NCBI GenBank assembly: GCA_045563675.1
Contig: JBJLIX010000001.1
Location: forward strand, 1 to 64,000
Reading direction: 5' to 3'
Length of the DNA stretch: 64,000 nucleotides
Source: AEGEAN-183 sp045563675
Lineage (GTDB): Bacteria > Pseudomonadota > Gammaproteobacteria > Magnimaribacterales > Magnimaribacteraceae
Position 1 is the first letter of the stretch. Every line of letters begins with the position of its first letter. The position numbers and the translations under genes are program-made. The notes below the pieces were generated by a model that was given only the letters and a program-made list of their open reading frames with translations, made no database searches and was not told where the DNA came from. Positions 8,687-16,615 of the stretch are shown here, in pieces.

Positions 8687-9124
8687 TTAATTCAAATAAC
8701 AATTTGATTTTCTTACAACAACTTTTGTGTTTGCATTGTAGATGTCCACAAAAGCATTAAATTCGCTTTGATCTTGGTCCGTAAATTCTTGATTACTCCA
8801 AAGACCTTGAACTTCTAGACTTGGAAATATGACAACTGTAGTTAATCGAGAAAGTTCGTCAGTGGTCTCGTTTCCTTCTCTTTCGTATTCAATATTTGCT
8901 TTTACCTGAACATCAAACCCTCTATCGTTATAAAACTTCTGGTGAAGCTTAACGGCTTTTTTAAACCCCTTCACCGTTCCTGATTCAAGAATCTCCGATA
9001 CATATAAATTACCTACCGCCCCTTCACAGTCTGAAAAATTGTAAGATTTTTCATGATGCGCTGAAAAAACTGAGAATGTAGTGATTGCCGTTAAGCATAT
9101 AATTAAATATTTGAATATTTTCAT
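8687..9124 (-). CDS. Small exported protein, unknown function
   Basis: This 145-residue protein has a clear signal peptide (residues 1-21, ending SVFSA-HH). The mature part has two cysteines, near its start (C34) and three residues from its end (C142), well placed for one disulfide tying the ends together. It has mixed alpha/beta character and many acidic residues; no family is recognised. A GGAG-type ribosome site (GGGAGAGG reading on the minus strand) precedes the ATG. The neighbouring gap 8567-8686 holds no gene that I can support. Confidence 0.7.
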   Translation of the reverse strand: MKIFKYLIICLTAITTFSVFSAHHEKSYNFSDCEGAVGNLYVSEILESGTVKGFKKAVKLHQKFYNDRGFDVQVKANIEYEREGNETTDELSRLTTVVIFPSLEVQGLWSNQEFTDQDQSEFNAFVDIYNANTKVVVRKSNCYLN

Positions 9125-9249
9125 GTTCCTCTCCCAAAGAATTTACTTAACTATACGCTTCTATCTATTTTTTTTAAGTATCTCAGAAGAAATTTTTAAT
9201 TTTCTTCTGCTAGAATGCGCATGCGTTCAACTCTACTTCAGGAAATAAT

Positions 9250-9539
9250 ATGGAAATAACAATGAAGGAAGTCAGAGAAGAGATTGACCTCATAGATAAA
9301 GAAATAGTTCTTCTTTTATCCCAAAGACAAAAATGTATAGAAAAGGTAGCTTATGTTAAAAAGAAAAAAGCCTAGTTGTGGATAACAAAAGAATAGATGA
9401 AGTCATTTCAAAAGTATCTAATTTCGGCGTTGATTGCGGCTTATCCTCTGAAATCTCAGTACCGTTGTGGACTACTTTGATTAACTTATCTATTGAGCAT
9501 GAATTTAAAGAGATAGATAAATTCAAAGAGAAAGCTTAG
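9250..9539 (+). pseudogene. Chorismate mutase (AroQ type) interrupted by a -1 frameshift
   Basis: Frame one from ATG 9250 (AGGA ribosome site 6 bp before) encodes 41 residues of an AroQ helix-1 (VREEIDLIDKEIVLLLSQR, KVAYVKKKK) and stops at TAG 9373-9375. The -1 frame, joined in the A6 run at 9364-9369, continues without a stop to TAG 9537-9539 with the remaining helices (VVDNKRIDEVI ... LWTTLINLSIEHEF). Together they give about 96 residues, the usual size of a free-standing chorismate mutase. The expected active-site residues are present: Arg in VREEI, Arg in SQR, Lys in YVKKK, Asp and Arg in VDNKR. The cause may be a real mutation, a homopolymer sequencing error, or slippage on the A run. 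Chorismate mutase makes prephenate for Phe/Tyr synthesis. Confidence 0.8.
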
Positions 9540-9609
9540 GGCACAATAAAACAAATAGATTAATTAATTTACTTAATACTTCTGGAGAAAATATTAGCTT
9601 TAGAAGAGG

Positions 9610-9649
9610 GCCTATGGGCCAGCATGTGGCGGGGGTCCAACCCATAGGC
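9610..9649. other. Strong 9-bp stem-loop of unknown type, GC-rich island
   Basis: GCCTATGGG (9610-9618) pairs perfectly with CCCATAGGC (9641-9649), enclosing 22 bases that include CCAGCATGTGG and a G5 run. The island is far richer in G+C than the surrounding sequence. There is no T-run after it on either strand, so it is not a typical intrinsic terminator. It lies in the gap between the frameshifted chorismate mutase and the small exported protein gene, 3' of both. Confidence 0.5.
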
Positions 9650-9672
9650 GAAGAAGATTAGTTATCTTCTTC
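9650..9672. terminator. Hairpin at the end of the small exported protein gene
   Basis: GAAGAAGAT (9650-9658) and ATCTTCTTC (9664-9672) form a 9-bp stem with a 5-base loop that contains the stop codon of the minus-strand gene at 9658-9915. It abuts the 9610-9649 stem directly. It lacks a clear T-tract, so a terminator or mRNA-end protection role is a guess. Confidence 0.35.
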
Positions 9673-9915
9673 AAATTCACAAGTCATTCTTGCTATAACC
9701 TCTCCTTCAACTTTAAAATTAACCTTTGCTCTACCCTTCATAGTTCCTTCAACGGAACACTGCTCAATACTCTCCTCAACAATTAACCTAACTATGTCTT
9801 TTAGCTCCTTAACGGTTAACTCACTTACTTTTCTGGAATCATCTATATTTTGTATCTCACTATAAATACTCAAAGAGAAGGCTATAGCTACCATAATTAA
9901 CATTAATTTTTTCAT
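9658..9915 (-). CDS. Small exported protein, unknown function
   Basis: The 85-residue product has a signal peptide (MKKLMLIMVAIAFSLSIYS) and a 65-residue mature part with an amphipathic helix (VKELKDIVRLIVEE) followed by beta-strand-like segments with two cysteines (C53, C79). No family is recognised. It lies directly downstream of the proteorhodopsin gene on the same strand, but a strong terminator separates the two, so independent expression is likely. Confidence 0.65.
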   Translation of the reverse strand: MKKLMLIMVAIAFSLSIYSEIQNIDDSRKVSELTVKELKDIVRLIVEESIEQCSVEGTMKGRAKVNFKVEGEVIARMTCEFEEDN

Positions 9916-9938
9916 AATTTTTTAGAGGTTTGATACAT

Positions 9939-9968
9939 CTTAAAAGGGGACATAAGCCCCCTTTTAAG
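9939..9968 (-). terminator. Intrinsic terminator of the proteorhodopsin gene
   Basis: CTTAAAAGGGG (9939-9949) and CCCCTTTTAAG (9958-9968) make a perfect 11-bp stem with an 8-base loop. Read on the minus strand, the GC-rich part of the stem is followed by TTTT, as expected of a rho-independent terminator. It begins 4 bp past the proteorhodopsin stop codon. Confidence 0.85.
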
Positions 9969-9972
9969 TTGT

Positions 9973-10725
9973 TTAGCTTTCTGCTATCTGTTTATCTTCT
10001 ATTGCTGCTTTCCATATAACTACTCCAAATAAAATTTTATTAACAAAGTCTGCTAAGTTGTAAATCAAATTTAAAGAGCTTGCGTCGACAGATCCAAGAA
10101 GGTAACCAAATATATACCCAGCTGGGTAAATAGCCCACCCAACAATAATAATCCACATCATTGTTTTATAAGCAGTTTGTACTGAAAGGCTAGTAGTCTT
10201 AACAGCCGTATTTCCTTCGCCAAACCACAAAACATAAATCATAAATAACCAAGCTACACATCCAATTAGGAAGGCTGGCAATGCAGACATGAGTCCTGCT
10301 TCACCCATATAGCCAAAAATTAACATAACCAACGAACCTATAAATAGCTTCCAAAAAAGAGAACCTGCTACTACAGTTACTGCTGCCAATATTAGGTAAA
10401 ACTCAACCATTTGTAATGGCACTGTTAATAACCAATCTATATATCTAAATACTGTTGGAGTTTGACCCGTATCTATCCAGACACCCCTCATGTATAAGTA
10501 GTGCCAAAAAGCAATTCCACAAATTAACCCTGCAATAGTTAAAGAAGTTTTCCATTTACCCTCTACACTGCTTCTTTCTATAAAGAAGAAAGCTGTAGCC
10601 GCTAACATGGCCGCTGTAACAAGCCAAAAAGAAATACCAACATAATCATTGGCATCTAGATCTCCCCCGTTAGATGCAAATAAAGGGCCAGTCAAAAAGA
10701 CAAAAAGAAATAAAATTAGTTTCAT
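9973..10725 (-). CDS. Proteorhodopsin, blue-absorbing type (Gln105)
   Basis: This 250-residue protein is a seven-helix light-driven proton pump of the marine proteorhodopsin family, with a signal peptide (LTGPLFA). Numbering matches the green reference protein to about residue 200: H75 (FWHYLY), the proton acceptor D97 (RYIDW), the proton donor E108 (VEFYLIL), and the retinal Schiff-base lysine K230 (DFVNKILFG). Residue 105 is Gln (TVPLQMVE), which in this family tunes absorption to blue light, typical of deeper or open-ocean water. It pumps protons outward across the inner membrane. A GGAG-type ribosome site precedes the ATG; the gene has its own predicted promoter and terminator. No carotenoid or retinal genes (crt, blh) are in the window, so retinal supply must lie elsewhere or be external. 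Confidence 0.97.
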   Translation of the reverse strand: MKLILFLFVFLTGPLFASNGGDLDANDYVGISFWLVTAAMLAATAFFFIERSSVEGKWKTSLTIAGLICGIAFWHYLYMRGVWIDTGQTPTVFRYIDWLLTVPLQMVEFYLILAAVTVVAGSLFWKLFIGSLVMLIFGYMGEAGLMSALPAFLIGCVAWLFMIYVLWFGEGNTAVKTTSLSVQTAYKTMMWIIIVGWAIYPAGYIFGYLLGSVDASSLNLIYNLADFVNKILFGVVIWKAAIEDKQIAES

Positions 10726-10842
10726 GCTTCACTCCCAAGAAATTAGTTTATGACCAAAAGGTCCTAAATCTGGGCATCATGATCATCATCCTAGAAAACC
10801 GTGTCCGGTAATATCGTCTGATCAAGCAAAGCAGATAAGTGA

Positions 10843-10871
10843 AATATACCGATTTCTTTTTAATATTTCAA
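10843..10871 (-). promoter_or_regulatory. Predicted sigma70 promoter for proteorhodopsin
   Basis: On the minus strand TTGAAA (10871-10866), a 17-base spacer and TATATT (10848-10843) form a near-consensus promoter. It would start a transcript with a leader of roughly 110 bases before the ATG at 10725. The remaining gap between tRNA-Val and this gene (10726-10965, 240 bp) holds a perfect small hairpin, AGTATC-CTGA-GATACT at 10889-10904, upstream of the promoter, and no open reading frame I can support. Confidence 0.55.
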
Positions 10872-10965
10872 TACAGATCAACCTATCCAGTATCCTGAGA
10901 TACTTAATCCTTCCGCATCAAAAAAATAGGAATGACCCGAATAGTTGATTTAAAGCGATTTAGAG

Positions 10966-11041
10966 TGGTGGGCACGACAGGACTTGAACCTGTAACTTCC
11001 ACCTTGTAAGGGTGGCACTCTACCAATTGAGTTACGCGCCC
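10966..11041 (-). tRNA. tRNA-Val (TAC anticodon)
   Basis: The reverse complement folds as a 76-base cloverleaf: acceptor GGGCGCG with CGTGCCC (one G-U pair), anticodon stem CCACC/GGTGG around the loop CTTACAA with anticodon TAC, T-arm with GTTCAAGTC, and an encoded CCA (TGG at 10966-10968). It closely resembles tRNA-Val(UAC) of enterobacteria in the anticodon arm. Confidence 0.95.
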
Positions 11042-11096
11042 AAAGAATAGGTTTGCGATTATACAGATTGAAAAAGAATTTTTTTTAGCTTTTTAC

Positions 11097-12689
11097 TCAA
11101 TTTGTTTTATCAAAAACAAAACCTTGATAATTATGTTCAGCAACTTCAGTTATCTTTTCTGTATAAGGAGGAACACCAATAAAAGGAAGAAAATCTTTTG
11201 CCTTTTCTTCAATGTTGGAGCCGTTGTACCAAGAGTTACAAGATTTATAGACAGTTTGGTCCGCAACTTCATTGACCAAAACCATCCACTCATCTTCAAC
11301 TGCTTTAGTGGACTCTATAACATTCTTGTTATTTTCTCGCATCCACTCTATGCACTGACTTATCCATTCAACATGCAGTTCTAAAGAAGGGACCATATTG
11401 GATAAGACTGAAGGGCTTCCAGGACCTGTTACTGTAAAGAGGTTAGGAAAATTAGATATGCCTAACCCTAAGTAAGATTTAGCACCATCTTTCCACTGGT
11501 CTTTAAGCTTAATTCCTCTTCTTCCTTGAATATCTATTCTTGTTAAAGCCCCTGTCATGGCATCAAAGCCTGTTGCAAGTATTAAACTATCAACTAAATA
11601 CTCTTTATTAGCTATTAGTCCTTGCTCCGTTATCCTTTCAATGGGGTTTGAGTTCAAGTCTATTAAAGTAACATTGTCACGATTGAATGCCTCAAAGTAA
11701 CCTGTATCTACACAAAGCCTTTTACAACCTATTGTAAATTTAGGGCTCAATAATTCTGCGACACCTGGGTCTTTTACTATCTCTTTAACTTTAGTCCTCA
11801 CAAAGGAAGCTGCCATTTCATTAGCCTCCTTATCAATCATTAAATCAGCATAAGCTCCAAGAAAGCCTAAGCCTTCTTTCTCCCAATGATTATTAAACTT
11901 TTTGAACCTTTCCTGTTCAGTAGACTCTGTCGCTAGGGCTTCTATTTCTAAACCAGCTATACCAAAACCATTTTCCCAATTTTCTTTACGAAAGGCTGAA
12001 TACCTTGATTTAACCTCAGCATCTTCTGCAGGATCCATAGGGCCATTATTAGAGGGTATAGAATAGTTTGCTGTTCTTTGAAAAACGTAAAGGTGTTTTG
12101 CCTGTTCAGCTATCACTGGGATAGATTGTATTGAAGAAGAGCCTGTTCCTATTATGGCTACTGTCTCATCGGTGAAATCTACCGGGCTTTGTGGCCATTT
12201 CCCAGTATGAAGGAGTTGCCCCTGAAAATCATCTAAACCTTCAAAATCAGGTGTATTAGGAGCCGACAGGCAACCTGTAGCCATGACACAGAACTTAGCT
12301 TCGATTTTTTCATTAGAAGTCTGAATTAACCAAAGGGATTTTTCCTCATCAAATTTTGCAGAAATTACCTCGGTATTAAATTCAATATCTTTTTTTAAAT
12401 TAAATCTGTCCGCTACATGATTTAAGTAATCGAGTATTTCTGGTTGGGCTGAATATTTCTCGCTCCATTTCCACTCTTGTTGAAGCTCTTCATCAAACTG
12501 ATAAGAGTATTGTAAAGAAGGAATGTCACATCTTGCTCCAGGGTATCTGTTCCAATGCCAGGTTCCTCCTAATTGGTCTCCTTTTTCAAATACACCCACA
12601 GTAAAGCCTGAAGATCTTAATTTATGAAGAAGATAAAGACCTGAGAAGCCAGCTCCTACTACTACTACATCTAATTTTCTTAAAGACAT
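11097..12689 (-). CDS. Flavin-binding monooxygenase, Baeyer-Villiger type
   Basis: The 530-residue enzyme has two Rossmann motifs, GAGFSG (12-17, FAD) and GTGSSS (181-186, NADPH), around the Baeyer-Villiger fingerprint F-x-G-x3-H-x3-W-P (155-166: FQGQLLHTGKWP). GGTWHWNRYPGARCD at 41-55 is also typical of class B monooxygenases such as cyclohexanone monooxygenase. Such enzymes insert one oxygen atom into ketones to give esters or lactones, using NADPH and O2 in the cytoplasm. Placement next to an acyl-CoA carboxylase/AtuA operon suggests work on a cyclic or branched ketone derived from isoprenoids or steroids, but this is inference. The small gene at 12730 lies 40 bp upstream on the same strand. 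Confidence 0.88.
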   Translation of the reverse strand: MSLRKLDVVVVGAGFSGLYLLHKLRSSGFTVGVFEKGDQLGGTWHWNRYPGARCDIPSLQYSYQFDEELQQEWKWSEKYSAQPEILDYLNHVADRFNLKKDIEFNTEVISAKFDEEKSLWLIQTSNEKIEAKFCVMATGCLSAPNTPDFEGLDDFQGQLLHTGKWPQSPVDFTDETVAIIGTGSSSIQSIPVIAEQAKHLYVFQRTANYSIPSNNGPMDPAEDAEVKSRYSAFRKENWENGFGIAGLEIEALATESTEQERFKKFNNHWEKEGLGFLGAYADLMIDKEANEMAASFVRTKVKEIVKDPGVAELLSPKFTIGCKRLCVDTGYFEAFNRDNVTLIDLNSNPIERITEQGLIANKEYLVDSLILATGFDAMTGALTRIDIQGRRGIKLKDQWKDGAKSYLGLGISNFPNLFTVTGPGSPSVLSNMVPSLELHVEWISQCIEWMRENNKNVIESTKAVEDEWMVLVNEVADQTVYKSCNSWYNGSNIEEKAKDFLPFIGVPPYTEKITEVAEHNYQGFVFDKTN

Positions 12690-12729
12690 TGGTAATTTTT
12701 CCCTTTAATTAAATATTTCAACAAAAAGT

Positions 12730-12930
12730 TTATTGTTTGGCAATTGATTCTGCTCTTAAATGAAGGTATTTAGCAACTACTAAGGATTCATTTCTTCCAG
12801 CTAGTTTTTCTGCTTGACACCAAAGTTCATTATCCTTTTTACCTTCTTTGAGCTCTTTGATGACAGCTCCAAAGTGGAGTCTTGTTGCTTGTACCAATTT
12901 TTTTACTTTTAAATTTTTTAGAAACTTCAA
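12730..12930 (-). CDS. Small basic protein, unknown function
   Basis: The 66-residue product is strongly helical and rich in Lys and Arg (KFLKNLKVKKLV, ELKEGKK) with one cysteine. No family is recognised. It lies just upstream of the monooxygenase gene and is divergent from the carboxylase operon, with 84 bp between the starts, so it sits where a small regulator might be, though no helix-turn-helix is evident. Coding status rests mainly on position and an ordinary composition. Confidence 0.5.
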   Translation of the reverse strand: MKFLKNLKVKKLVQATRLHFGAVIKELKEGKKDNELWCQAEKLAGRNESLVVAKYLHLRAESIAKQ

Positions 12931-13014
12931 TTTAACACTTTATCTAGTGACTAGATTAATAGAGAATTATAATCTCTATAAGAAAATCCTTTAACAAAAA
13001 TAAATTTAATTGAT

Positions 13015-14670
13015 ATGAGTAATCCACTTTTAGCACCACAAATAAAAAGTAAATTAGATACTTCCACTGAAACCTTTTCAGAAAATAAAACTGCAATGAT
13101 GGAGAAGTTAGAAAAAATTGAAGAATTATTAGACTATGTTGAATTAGGTGGTGGTATGCACCATCACGAAAGGTTAGCTGCTAGAGGAAAAATGGCAGTC
13201 AGAGATAGAATATCTAACTTCCTAGACCCAGATACACCTTTTTTAGAAATTAGTGCTTTAGCGGCCTATGATTCAGCTTATCCAATAGGAGGGGGTGCTG
13301 TAGCTGGCATAGGGATTGTTGGAGGTACTGAAGTAGTAGTATTCGCAAACGATCCTACTGTTCTTGCTGGAGCTATGCACGCTTATTCCACCAAAAAATG
13401 GACTAGAGCAATGGAAATTGCAAGAGATAATAGGCTGCCCTATATACAGTTTGTAGAATCTGCTGGAGGAGATCTTAGGATGGGAGGTAAAGGAAGTAGA
13501 GGAAAATCAGCCCCTCCGATTATGGGTGGACATTTTGCTGAATCAGGAAGAACCTTCTATGAAATCACTGAGTTATCTAAATTAAGAATTCCAACTATTT
13601 CTATAGTCTTCGGATCATCAACAGCAGGAGGAGCTTATCAACCCGGAATGTCTGACTATAATATTTTTATTAAAAAACAATCCAAAGTTTTTCTTGGGGG
13701 ACCGCCTTTAGTAAAAATGGCAACTGGAGAAGAGTCTGATGATGAGACTCTTGGAGGAGCTCAAATGCATGCAGAAACTTCTGGTCTAGCTGATTACCTT
13801 GCAGAAGATGAAATGGATGCAATCAGAATAGGAAGAGAGGTTGTGTCTCATTTAAACTGGAGAAAAAGAGGCAATAAGCCTTTGATTAAACCTGAAGAAC
13901 CCATTAATGATCCAGAAGAACTTCTTGGACTAGTTGACCCCGATCTTAAAAAACCATTTGATATAAGAGAAGTCATAACGAGAATAACTGACGGATCAAG
14001 GTTTGAAGAATTTAAACCTCTATTTGGGCCCAATATAGTTTGTGGATTTGCGTCTATTCATGGATATCAAATAGGAATATTGGGTAATAATGGTGGAATT
14101 ATCTACCCAGATTCAGCTCAAAAAGGGGCTCATTTTGTTCAACTTTGCAACCAAATTGATATTCCTATACTTTTTTTACAAAATGTTACGGGTTTTATTG
14201 TAGGAAAAGATTATGAAAGGGCCGGCCAGATTAAAAAAGGTGCTCAATTCCTTAACTCAGTATCTAATTCAAATGTTCCTCATATAACTATTATAGTGGG
14301 CTCTTCAATAGGAGCAGGAACCTATGCAATGTCAGGCAGAGCTTATAACAACCGATTTACCTTTATTTGGCCTTCAGCAAAAATTGCTGTTATGGGACCT
14401 AAACAGATAGCTGGAGTTATGTCCATTGTAAGAAGAGGGCAAGCCGCTAGAAAGGGAGAAAAATTTAATGAAAAGGAAGATGCTCAAATTGTGGCTATGG
14501 CAGAGGCCATGCAAGAAGAAGGATCTTTGGCGTTGCGAGCTACTAGCGCTATAAGTGATGACGGAGTTATCGACCCTAGAGACACTAGATCAGTGCTAGG
14601 AATATGTTTATCTATAGTTAACGGTAAAGAAGTCGAAGGGGCCCCTGGATATGGAGTTTATAGACTATGA
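13015..14670 (+). CDS. Acyl-CoA carboxylase, carboxyltransferase (beta) subunit
   Basis: The 551-residue protein is a biotin-dependent carboxyltransferase of the methylcrotonyl-/geranyl-CoA carboxylase group. The N-terminal acyl-CoA half has YELGGG-like start, ERLAARGKMAVRDRI, AGGAYQPGMSDYN and GGPPLVKMATGE; the C-terminal carboxybiotin half has GFASIHGYQIGILGNNGGI, LQNVTGFIVG and GSSIGAGTYAMSGRAYN. It transfers carboxyl from biotin to the gamma carbon of a branched acyl-CoA. Its stop overlaps the ATG of the alpha subunit (ATGA), a sign of translational coupling of equal amounts of the subunits. The downstream AtuA and enoyl-CoA hydratase favour an AtuC (geranyl-CoA) or a related branched substrate over LiuB, but sequence alone does not decide. 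Confidence 0.9.
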   Translation: MSNPLLAPQIKSKLDTSTETFSENKTAMMEKLEKIEELLDYVELGGGMHHHERLAARGKMAVRDRISNFLDPDTPFLEISALAAYDSAYPIGGGAVAGIGIVGGTEVVVFANDPTVLAGAMHAYSTKKWTRAMEIARDNRLPYIQFVESAGGDLRMGGKGSRGKSAPPIMGGHFAESGRTFYEITELSKLRIPTISIVFGSSTAGGAYQPGMSDYNIFIKKQSKVFLGGPPLVKMATGEESDDETLGGAQMHAETSGLADYLAEDEMDAIRIGREVVSHLNWRKRGNKPLIKPEEPINDPEELLGLVDPDLKKPFDIREVITRITDGSRFEEFKPLFGPNIVCGFASIHGYQIGILGNNGGIIYPDSAQKGAHFVQLCNQIDIPILFLQNVTGFIVGKDYERAGQIKKGAQFLNSVSNSNVPHITIIVGSSIGAGTYAMSGRAYNNRFTFIWPSAKIAVMGPKQIAGVMSIVRRGQAARKGEKFNEKEDAQIVAMAEAMQEEGSLALRATSAISDDGVIDPRDTRSVLGICLSIVNGKEVEGAPGYGVYRL

Positions 14671-16601
14671 AGTATCAAAATTATCATAAGCTACTTATAG
14701 CTAATAGAGGTGAGATCGCCTGTAGAATAATCCGAAGCGCTCATAACATGGGTATAAGTTGTGTTGCTGTGTACGTTGATGCTGATGCAAATTCTCCTTT
14801 TGTAAAAATGGCTGATGAGGCTATTAGACTTTCTGATTCTTATCTCAATTCAAAAGAAATTATCAATGCGGCACTAACTACTAAGGCTGAAGCAATTCAT
14901 CCTGGTTACGGATTTTTATCTGAAAATGCTAAATTCTCTAGAGATGTTCTTAAAGCAGGACTGCTGTGGGTTGGTCCTTCTGCCAAAGTTATAACCTCAA
15001 TGGGAGATAAACTTAAAGCAAAGGATTTAGCTGAAAAGGCTGGTGTCCCTACCCTTCCTATGACAACTGACCCCAAAAAAGCAAAAGATATAGGTTACCC
15101 TCTTTTGATAAAAGCTGCTGCAGGAGGTGGCGGAAAAGGTATGAGAATTGTCAATTCTGCTAAAGATCTAAAAGAATCCATTAAATCTGCTCAAAGAGAA
15201 GCTAAAACTGGCTTCGGAGATGACCGTATATTTATTGAGAGATATGTACCAGTCTCTCGTCATATTGAAATTCAAATTTTGGGAGATTCACATGGCAATT
15301 TAGTCCACCTAGGAGAAAGGGAATGTTCAATTCAAAGAAGACACCAAAAAATTATAGAGGAATCACCTTCACCAAGAGTTGATCCAGAAATGAGATATCA
15401 AATGGGGGAAGCTGCTTTAGAGTTAGCAAGAAAATTAAAATATGAATCAGCTGGTACAGTTGAATTTTTAGTAGATGACAAAACAGGTGAATTCTGGTTT
15501 CTTGAAGTTAACACAAGACTGCAAGTTGAGCACCCAGTTACAGAAGCCACAACTGGCATTGATATAGTTCATGAACAACTTCGAATAGCTAGAGGTGAGA
15601 TGTTAGGTTATTTCCAAGAAGATATAGATTGGTACGGTTCTGCTATTGAAGCTAGGCTCTATGCAGAGGACCCTGCTAATGATTTTCTTCCTGCAACAGG
15701 AACTTTAATTGCTTATAAACCTGATCCAGAAATTGAATCAAGATGGGACTCTGGGGTAGAGCAAGGATCAGTAATAGGTACTGATTTTGATCCTATGATT
15801 GCTAAAGTAATCTGTTATGGAGAAAACCGATTAGAGGCAGCAAATAAACTCTCGATGGCTTTAGAGTCATTGCATATAGGAGGAGTCGTAACAAATAGAG
15901 ACTTTTTAGTCTCAACATTACGTTCAGAGCCTTTTTTAAATGGTTTAACTACCACTGATTTTATAGAAAAAGTTAAACCCCCAAGAGCCTATGAGCCAAC
16001 AGAAGAAGAATTAATAAAAGTAGCCTCAATTGCTGCCATGTGGATTCAAGGTAAAAACAGAAATGAAGCTGAACTTCTTGGTGACTTACAGTCAGGATGG
16101 AGAAATAGCAGACTACCTAAACAAAAAATAAATTTTGCATATGGAGAAACAACAATTCAAATTACGTATAGATCTAGAAGAGATGGGCGGTTTGACCTAA
16201 ATGAAGACTCTATAGTTAAAATTTTTGATTGGAATGAAGAATCAGTAAGTTTAGAAATTGACGGCCATAGAATTTCTTCAAATGTAACTAAACTAGAAGA
16301 TGAAGTGATTGTAAAAATGCCTTGGGGTAATGTTTCTTTAGAAACGATCCCTAGGTTCGTACTACCTGGTTCCGAAGAAGTTGCAGGCGGATTAATAGCC
16401 CCTATGCCAGGTAAGGTTGTAGATCTAAAAGTTAAAGTCGGTGACAAGGTAGCAAAAGGAGATCCTGTAGTGGTTTTAGAAGCTATGAAGATGGAACATC
16501 AAGTTAATGCTCCTGAAGCAGGAAAAGTAAAAGAGATATATATCAAAAAGGATCAACAATTAGATAATGGTGCTCTCTTAATGGTATTAGATTCAAAGTA
16601 G
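14667..16601 (+). CDS. Acyl-CoA carboxylase, biotin carboxylase/carrier (alpha) subunit
   Basis: The 644-residue protein has a biotin carboxylase domain (residues 1 to about 450: LLIANRGEIACRI, ATP-grasp loop KAAAGGGGKGMR, EVNTRLQVEHPVTE), a linker domain, and a C-terminal biotinyl domain with the EAMKM motif whose Lys608 takes biotin. It uses ATP and bicarbonate to carboxylate its biotin and hands it to the beta subunit at 13015. Size and domain order match MccA/LiuD and GCC alpha AtuF (about 660 residues). The start overlaps the beta-subunit stop by 4 bp. Confidence 0.93.
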   Translation: MKYQNYHKLLIANRGEIACRIIRSAHNMGISCVAVYVDADANSPFVKMADEAIRLSDSYLNSKEIINAALTTKAEAIHPGYGFLSENAKFSRDVLKAGLLWVGPSAKVITSMGDKLKAKDLAEKAGVPTLPMTTDPKKAKDIGYPLLIKAAAGGGGKGMRIVNSAKDLKESIKSAQREAKTGFGDDRIFIERYVPVSRHIEIQILGDSHGNLVHLGERECSIQRRHQKIIEESPSPRVDPEMRYQMGEAALELARKLKYESAGTVEFLVDDKTGEFWFLEVNTRLQVEHPVTEATTGIDIVHEQLRIARGEMLGYFQEDIDWYGSAIEARLYAEDPANDFLPATGTLIAYKPDPEIESRWDSGVEQGSVIGTDFDPMIAKVICYGENRLEAANKLSMALESLHIGGVVTNRDFLVSTLRSEPFLNGLTTTDFIEKVKPPRAYEPTEEELIKVASIAAMWIQGKNRNEAELLGDLQSGWRNSRLPKQKINFAYGETTIQITYRSRRDGRFDLNEDSIVKIFDWNEESVSLEIDGHRISSNVTKLEDEVIVKMPWGNVSLETIPRFVLPGSEEVAGGLIAPMPGKVVDLKVKVGDKVAKGDPVVVLEAMKMEHQVNAPEAGKVKEIYIKKDQQLDNGALLMVLDSK

Positions 16602-16615
16602 TTTGGAGAAAATTG

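Noticed and set aside
10889..10904. AGTATC-CTGA-GATACT hairpin as a terminator of tRNA-Val
   Set aside because: It lies past the 3' end of tRNA-Val on the minus strand but is only 6 bp, AT-rich and has no T-run; no role is claimed.
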